A program made the position numbers and the translations under genes. A stretch of DNA of 64,000 nt from Mesaphorura yosii (taxonomy: Eukaryota; Arthropoda; Collembola; Poduromorpha; Tullbergiidae): contig WIXG01000205.1 in NCBI GenBank assembly GCA_009869945.1, forward strand, positions 1 through 64,000. Reading direction: 5' to 3'. The notes beneath the pieces were generated by a model. It saw only the letters and a list, made by a program, of their open reading frames with translations, did no database searches and was not told the DNA's origin. How positions within the stretch are numbered: position 1 is the first letter of the stretch; every line of letters begins with the position of its first letter. Shown one piece after another: positions 59,691 to 64,000 of this stretch.

Positions 59691-60426
59691 ATGTTCGTCA
59701 AGGATCACGGCCTTCGACATCGACGCGGGTGCTCTCCAACGTCAACCAACGACCGAAGGTAAGGTAAGACCAGTAAAATGTGCTTTTCAACTACAACAGA
59801 ATAAATGTGAATGGACGGCAGTCAGGAGAATTTATTTTGCATGCCTATTTTCAACGTCAACTTTATTTCCACCTGCATATTGCATGCATTAAGAACCTTC
59901 ATTCCCGGCCATTTCATGGAAGATGCTGCTTACATTTACAACTGAAACCCGTAAGACAAGCTGATGTGGCCACTGCCACTCGCTGGGCTGAATGCTGGCT
60001 GGAAAGGAGGAAGATTATGCTCTGAAATATTCATAAAATGAAGGTAAGGAATGGAAAATGGGGAAATAAATTCCTAACCTTTTTCATTTTTTCATGCGTC
60101 TTTCTCTCGTGTACGCGATGAAAGTGACTTTTATGCGTGCATGTGATATTTCATTTAACATTTACCACTCCTTTCTTTTCTTGTGCTGCAGACCACCGCG
60201 ACCGAAGGCGAATTGCGCCGTGGAGGTGGCAGGCGGGCCGAGGCACCATTGCCATGGACATTCTACGTGCAAAGACACAACAATGCGGCTGACTGGCGAC
60301 CGCGCGTGGACGAGGGCGGGTTGCAGTTGCAGGAAATCAGAATTACGGCGACGACGACGATGCGAGAAAGTAAATAAACATGGAGAACAACTCAGACACA
60401 AAATCCACCGAGTACAAATCAATTAA
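59691..60426 (+). CDS. two-exon transcript, possible basic Cys-rich peptide
   Basis: A GC-rich exon ends at 59758 before GTAAGG, and a second exon starts at 60192 after a long pyrimidine tract (CTTTCTTTTCTTGTGCTGCAG); AATAAA at 60501-60506 follows, so splicing and polyadenylation on the plus strand are credible. Reading from the ATG at 59691 (MFVKDHGLRHRRGCSPTSTN), the phase-2 junction gives a 100-residue basic protein with seven Cys, including NCAVEVAGG, HHCHGHSTCKD and AGCSCRKSE, ending in a Lys/Arg-rich tail. There is no signal peptide in this model. A different frame is also open across the junction (ending at 60377) but has no ATG in the visible exon. It may be a non-coding RNA, or the coding start may lie in an upstream exon. 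Function unknown. Confidence 0.35.
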
Positions 60427-60506
60427 GTATTTTGCTTTGAATTAGGAAACTTTGGCTCTGGCTTTGATTTAAGAAGTGCCATTTGCATTTTGGGGTTCTG
60501 AATAAA

Positions 60507-63300
60507 TAAAAGACTCGAAAATCTTTAAACTTGGTACGAAACTTCGAATAAATTAATACGTGATAAAGAAAACAAGCAACAAAGCATTAATCCCTTTATT
60601 AGAGTTGCTGTGCTATTGCTTTGGATTTAATTATTTAATTGGTGACTTTATTTTTGCTTCACGACAGAGTAGCGCCACCTGCATTAAATTCCCGTGCCCG
60701 TGCGTGTCCTCATTATGTTGCTCGTTAAATTAATCCGGGCATCTGCTCTCAATGCCCTGGTTCGCTTGATTAATGCGAATCGTCCTCGAGAGTTCGCAGG
60801 GTACGACACGACACGACCGTGTTTGTTATTGCTTTCTGCGGGTGGGCGTAGGAGCCTGGGTGATCCCGAATTTACATGCTCTTGGCTTTTGTCTGTTCCT
60901 CTGTCACTGCCACTTGATCCGAGCATCTCTTGACTCTTATTAGCCTATCTTCTCCAATGTCAGTCGCATCGCAAATAAGGCACGGCACCCGCTCTAATCT
61001 GCTCCGTGACCTGTGAACTCCAAGCCCAAGCCATGTCAGTTCATTATCTATGGGGAAGATAAATCAACGACCGAACCATGTGCGCCCGTGTATTTGTTCA
61101 GCTTCCACTCAAATCAGGCATCAGCTAATCATGGGCTACCCATCTATTATAATATACGAAATGGGAAAGTGGCAACCAAAGAAGGCGGAATTTAACTAGC
61201 TAAATCAAAATCTCAAACTTTCAATATTTCATCATCATTTTGCGAGTTTAATGAAGCAAACGAGACGCGAGGCGCAAGCAGGAGCACGGGCGCGGAGAAA
61301 GTCGAAATCGAAAGTCGAGTCAGGCAGGCAGAAATTAATACAGTGAAAGAAGGCTGACTCAAATCCCACAAGAATCGACCAGACCAGAAAGAGTTCATAA
61401 TGTAATAGAAAAAAGTTAGCGCAGGCATTAGCATTAGCTCCTTTATGCTTAAAATAAGGCAAAAAGGCACGGCAGAAGTTTCAACCAAAGTCTTGGCAAG
61501 ACCGAAACCAAGCCAAACGAAACCAGGAGTCAGGAAAACAATAAGTCAACTTCTTTTGAACGAATTCTGAACGTAATTACGGGCGAACGCAAATAACGCG
61601 AGAGCGCGAGCAGTGAGCTCAGAAATAAATTGATTAATTTGTATATTCAAACTGACGGCTGACACGCTGGCTGGAAGCAACGAGTGCCAAGCGTCTTTGT
61701 TATTTGCACAGGATTACCCACGCATTTCTGACCGAGTCAGACGCAGACAGTCGACACGGAATTCACGAATTCATGGCTTAATTAGATAAGGATTTGCAAT
61801 TTGCGTTGGTATGCCGGTTGCGTTTGTGGTCAGCGAAAAACAAAACCAACGGGACGTTATAATTATGCTGGCTTGGTTCCTGTTTTTGTCTACTCGCGTT
61901 GTTGTAGGCATTAATTGTCGACAGAAACCGAACTGAATGCTACTTGCTGTAATGCCAGAGTGGGAGTACTCCTATTTTTAGCATTTTAATGAGCTTCCTT
62001 CTAATTAGGATCAGGACAGAGCCCAGTCTTCAGTTTACTCGTTCGTCGCCATCGACCAGAGCTCGAGCAAAAATAAAAATTGGGCACGGGAAGCTGCGGT
62101 TTGTCGTGCGGTGGTTTTTGCCATTGCCACTTGCAAATTGGGCGAGGAGTAGTTAACGACTGCGTGGAATCAAGCATCAAGTTTAGTTCATGTGCGCAAA
62201 GTTATCAAGACATCATGTAAATTGCGTGTCGCATATTCGTCAATAAATCTGGAGTTTCATCGTCTTCGTTAAGCCGAGCTACGCGAGGAAGGCTCTTAAC
62301 AAGTTTCTCAACGCAGACGCATAATCATAATGATGACATGATCGCTGCAGGAAATGAGTTAAGTTTAAGGATATTTCTCCATCAGTCCGCACGGCCCGCA
62401 GGAGCGGTGATGATAACTATTATTATCACTACTTACGCAGCCAAATTCTACAGCAGCTCTATTCAAAGACCAAGCAAGACCAGTAATGCAAGGCAAGCAA
62501 GACACACGACACGACGGAGGAAGTTTTCAAGATGGTCCGACTGGCACCAAATTGCTGAAGTTTGTCGTACTTTGGCTTTGGCTTTGGCGTTTGGCAATGC
62601 AAAGGCACTGGCATTGCCTCGTGTATTATGAATGCACGATCTTCGTTGGCTGAACTGGAGAAAGTGCAAGCCGAGTCTTCCAAGAGCGAAATATGAAGAC
62701 GAATCTAAGCCAAGCCCAAGGGTGCTGTGAGTGCGTAACTGCAGAGGGAAATTTATATTGCACGATGAAGGAGAGAGAAAGAGAAAAGAGGACAGGTCTC
62801 GAATAACTAATTCAAAGATTTATAAATGCTTTGGCCTGCCAGGCTGCTCGTGCTTGTGCTTTCGCTGGCCCACGCTATTTTAACGAGTTGTTTCAGTGCA
62901 TCGCAGGGTGAAATCTTACAATTGAGGTGGTACACATTTTATTCATCAAAAAATTACGACATTATGCTGCCTGCTTGCTGCTGAGACTGGAGACTCTCAG
63001 TGTAGAGAAATGAGTTCATATATATTAATGGAATCGCAGGGAGAGAGCGGGCGAGCCAAAGAACGAGTTTCTTAAGAGTCTTTAATAATATCATATTCCC
63101 AATTCTTCTTCCCGACTCGACTTTTATTAGTTTTTGGTTATTAAATGCAAAGAATGGAGAGAAAGAAAGTTAGCCTGGCCTGCCTGAGCTTGGCTTGGCT
63201 GGGCTTCTTTTTGAACATCTGTCAGATTCTTCCCGGACCAAGACTTTCTTTGGCAGTCGCCGATTGTGCACTTGTTTACTCTTTCCCTGTCTGCTTCGTC
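60507..63300. other. gene-free intergenic region
   Basis: I see no supported gene. It is AT-rich with GGCA and CCAAGC words (61019-61032, 61320-61332, 61500-61520, 62705-62715). Frames are short and lie in low-complexity purine or pyrimidine runs. Confidence 0.45.
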
Positions 63301-63463
63301 TTTGCTCACGACGTTCTTCGATGGACGGGTCGAAGGCCGCCGACGGCAAAGGTCAGCCAAGTTTGTTGCCATTTTAATCGTCAAAGTCGAAGTCGCAGTC
63401 GCAGTCGCGTGTTTGCAGTGTGCAGTTTGTTGTTTGCTGTTTGTCTCGAAAGTAAAGTGAAAG
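63301..63463 (+). other. possible first (leader) exon
   Basis: A stretch with GAAGTCGCAGTCGCAGTCGC repeats at 63387-63408 followed by GTGTGCAGTTTG ends at an AAG followed by GTGAGTA donor (63464). It resembles an untranslated first exon of a plus-strand gene extending beyond the window. The start is a guess and no ATG-opened frame runs convincingly into the donor. Confidence 0.25.
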
Positions 63464-64000
63464 GTGAGTAGCACGATTAAATTGATTTTGGAAGTGCGTT
63501 CAGCACGAAGGAAACAGCGGCTCGGCGAGGCTGAGGAAGGCGAGGAGGCTCCAATGTCAATAAAAAACAAGATTTAATTTTAAACCAACAAAACTTTGAA
63601 GAAGCAAGGCGATGCTTTCCTTGGTTAATCCAGCCAATATCGTTAACAGCCAATTCCGCATTTGTGCTCGTCGTCGTCGCCGCCTTGCAGCGAAATGTAA
63701 AGTCAAGTTATGAAGTGGCGACGGACGAAAGACGAACGAGAAACACAACGACGACTCCCAAGAAGAGTTTCAAGAGCTGTGCACAATTTACACAATTGAT
63801 TCTCTCGAGATGGGAGAATTCATCTTCCGCCACGGGCACCGCACAATGCAGAGGCCAATGCCAATGCAAGCGGGCACGGGCACGCGGCACGCTGAAAGGT
63901 TGGAGAGCGAGAGATGGACGGACGGACGGACGGGAAACGAGAGTCTTCGGAAATGGAGAAGGAAAGCAACAACGAATCGTCCAGCTGGCAAGATGAAAGC
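63464..64000. other. right end, no gene seen
   Basis: No supported gene. A GGAC tandem (four to five units of ACGG) at 63914-63932 and GGGCAC/GCACGG words near 63830-63890 are the only structure noted. Confidence 0.4.

Noticed and set aside
1-64000. CRISPR arrays, bacterial operons, integrated virus genes, intact transposons
   Set aside because: I saw no spaced direct repeats, no prokaryotic gene layout, no capsid, polymerase or transposase motifs, and no long terminal repeats.

Overview
This is nuclear DNA of an arthropod. The evidence is spliced protein genes with short introns (mostly 46-80 bp), insect-type gustatory receptors ending in the TYxxxxxQF-like signature, a His-rich cuticle protein driven by a TATA box plus the arthropod TCAGT initiator, and CCTAA (TTAGG telomere-type) repeats. 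A hexapod is likely and a springtail-like lineage is possible, but the sequence alone does not settle the species. All gene models were assembled by eye from reading frame, splice sites and intron phase.

The left part (1-26 kb) is gene-dense. In order it holds: a gustatory receptor (247-1937, -); exosome subunit EXOSC3/RRP40 (2517-3518, -), head to head with an SLC35A nucleotide-sugar transporter (4395-5474, +); an orphan exon resembling the C-terminus of Lifeguard/TMBIM proteins (-); two tandem-duplicated gustatory receptors (6676-8176 and 8403-9916, -); an astacin metalloprotease (10389-11235, -, 5' end not found); a small broken four-helix membrane gene (11548-12031, +); a six-exon seven-helix membrane protein of unknown family (12177-15423, -); a His-rich cuticle protein (19708-20169, +); a CHTOP/FoP-like mRNA-export factor (20722-22182, -); ARPC3 of the Arp2/3 complex (22800-23606, +); and, converging on it tail to tail, a Kunitz-antistasin-Kunitz secreted inhibitor (23916-25248, -, probable signal-peptide exon near 26.1 kb).

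The middle (26-33 kb) holds an isolated signal-peptide exon (28574-28736, -) and an intronless 494-residue acidic, dibasic-rich secreted protein resembling a granin or prohormone (31056-32540, -).

The right half (33-64 kb) is gene-poor and rich in short dispersed repeats (CCAAGC, GGCA, CAG/CTG, CA, CCGT). The only supportable exons are a probable 5' exon ending at 46557, a small terminal-looking exon at 54371-54443, a two-exon transcript at about 59.5-60.5 kb that may encode a basic Cys-rich peptide, and a possible first exon ending at 63463. It is most simply read as long introns and intergenic regulatory DNA.

Functionally the window mixes housekeeping genes (RNA exosome, sugar transport, mRNA export, actin nucleation) with chemosensory and extracellular genes. 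There is no sign of operon-like organisation. The most interesting items are the unknown seven-helix protein, whose predicted N-in/C-out topology is that of arthropod chemoreceptors, two GC-AG introns with the same GCAAGC donor, the freshly duplicated receptors, and the granin-like precursor.
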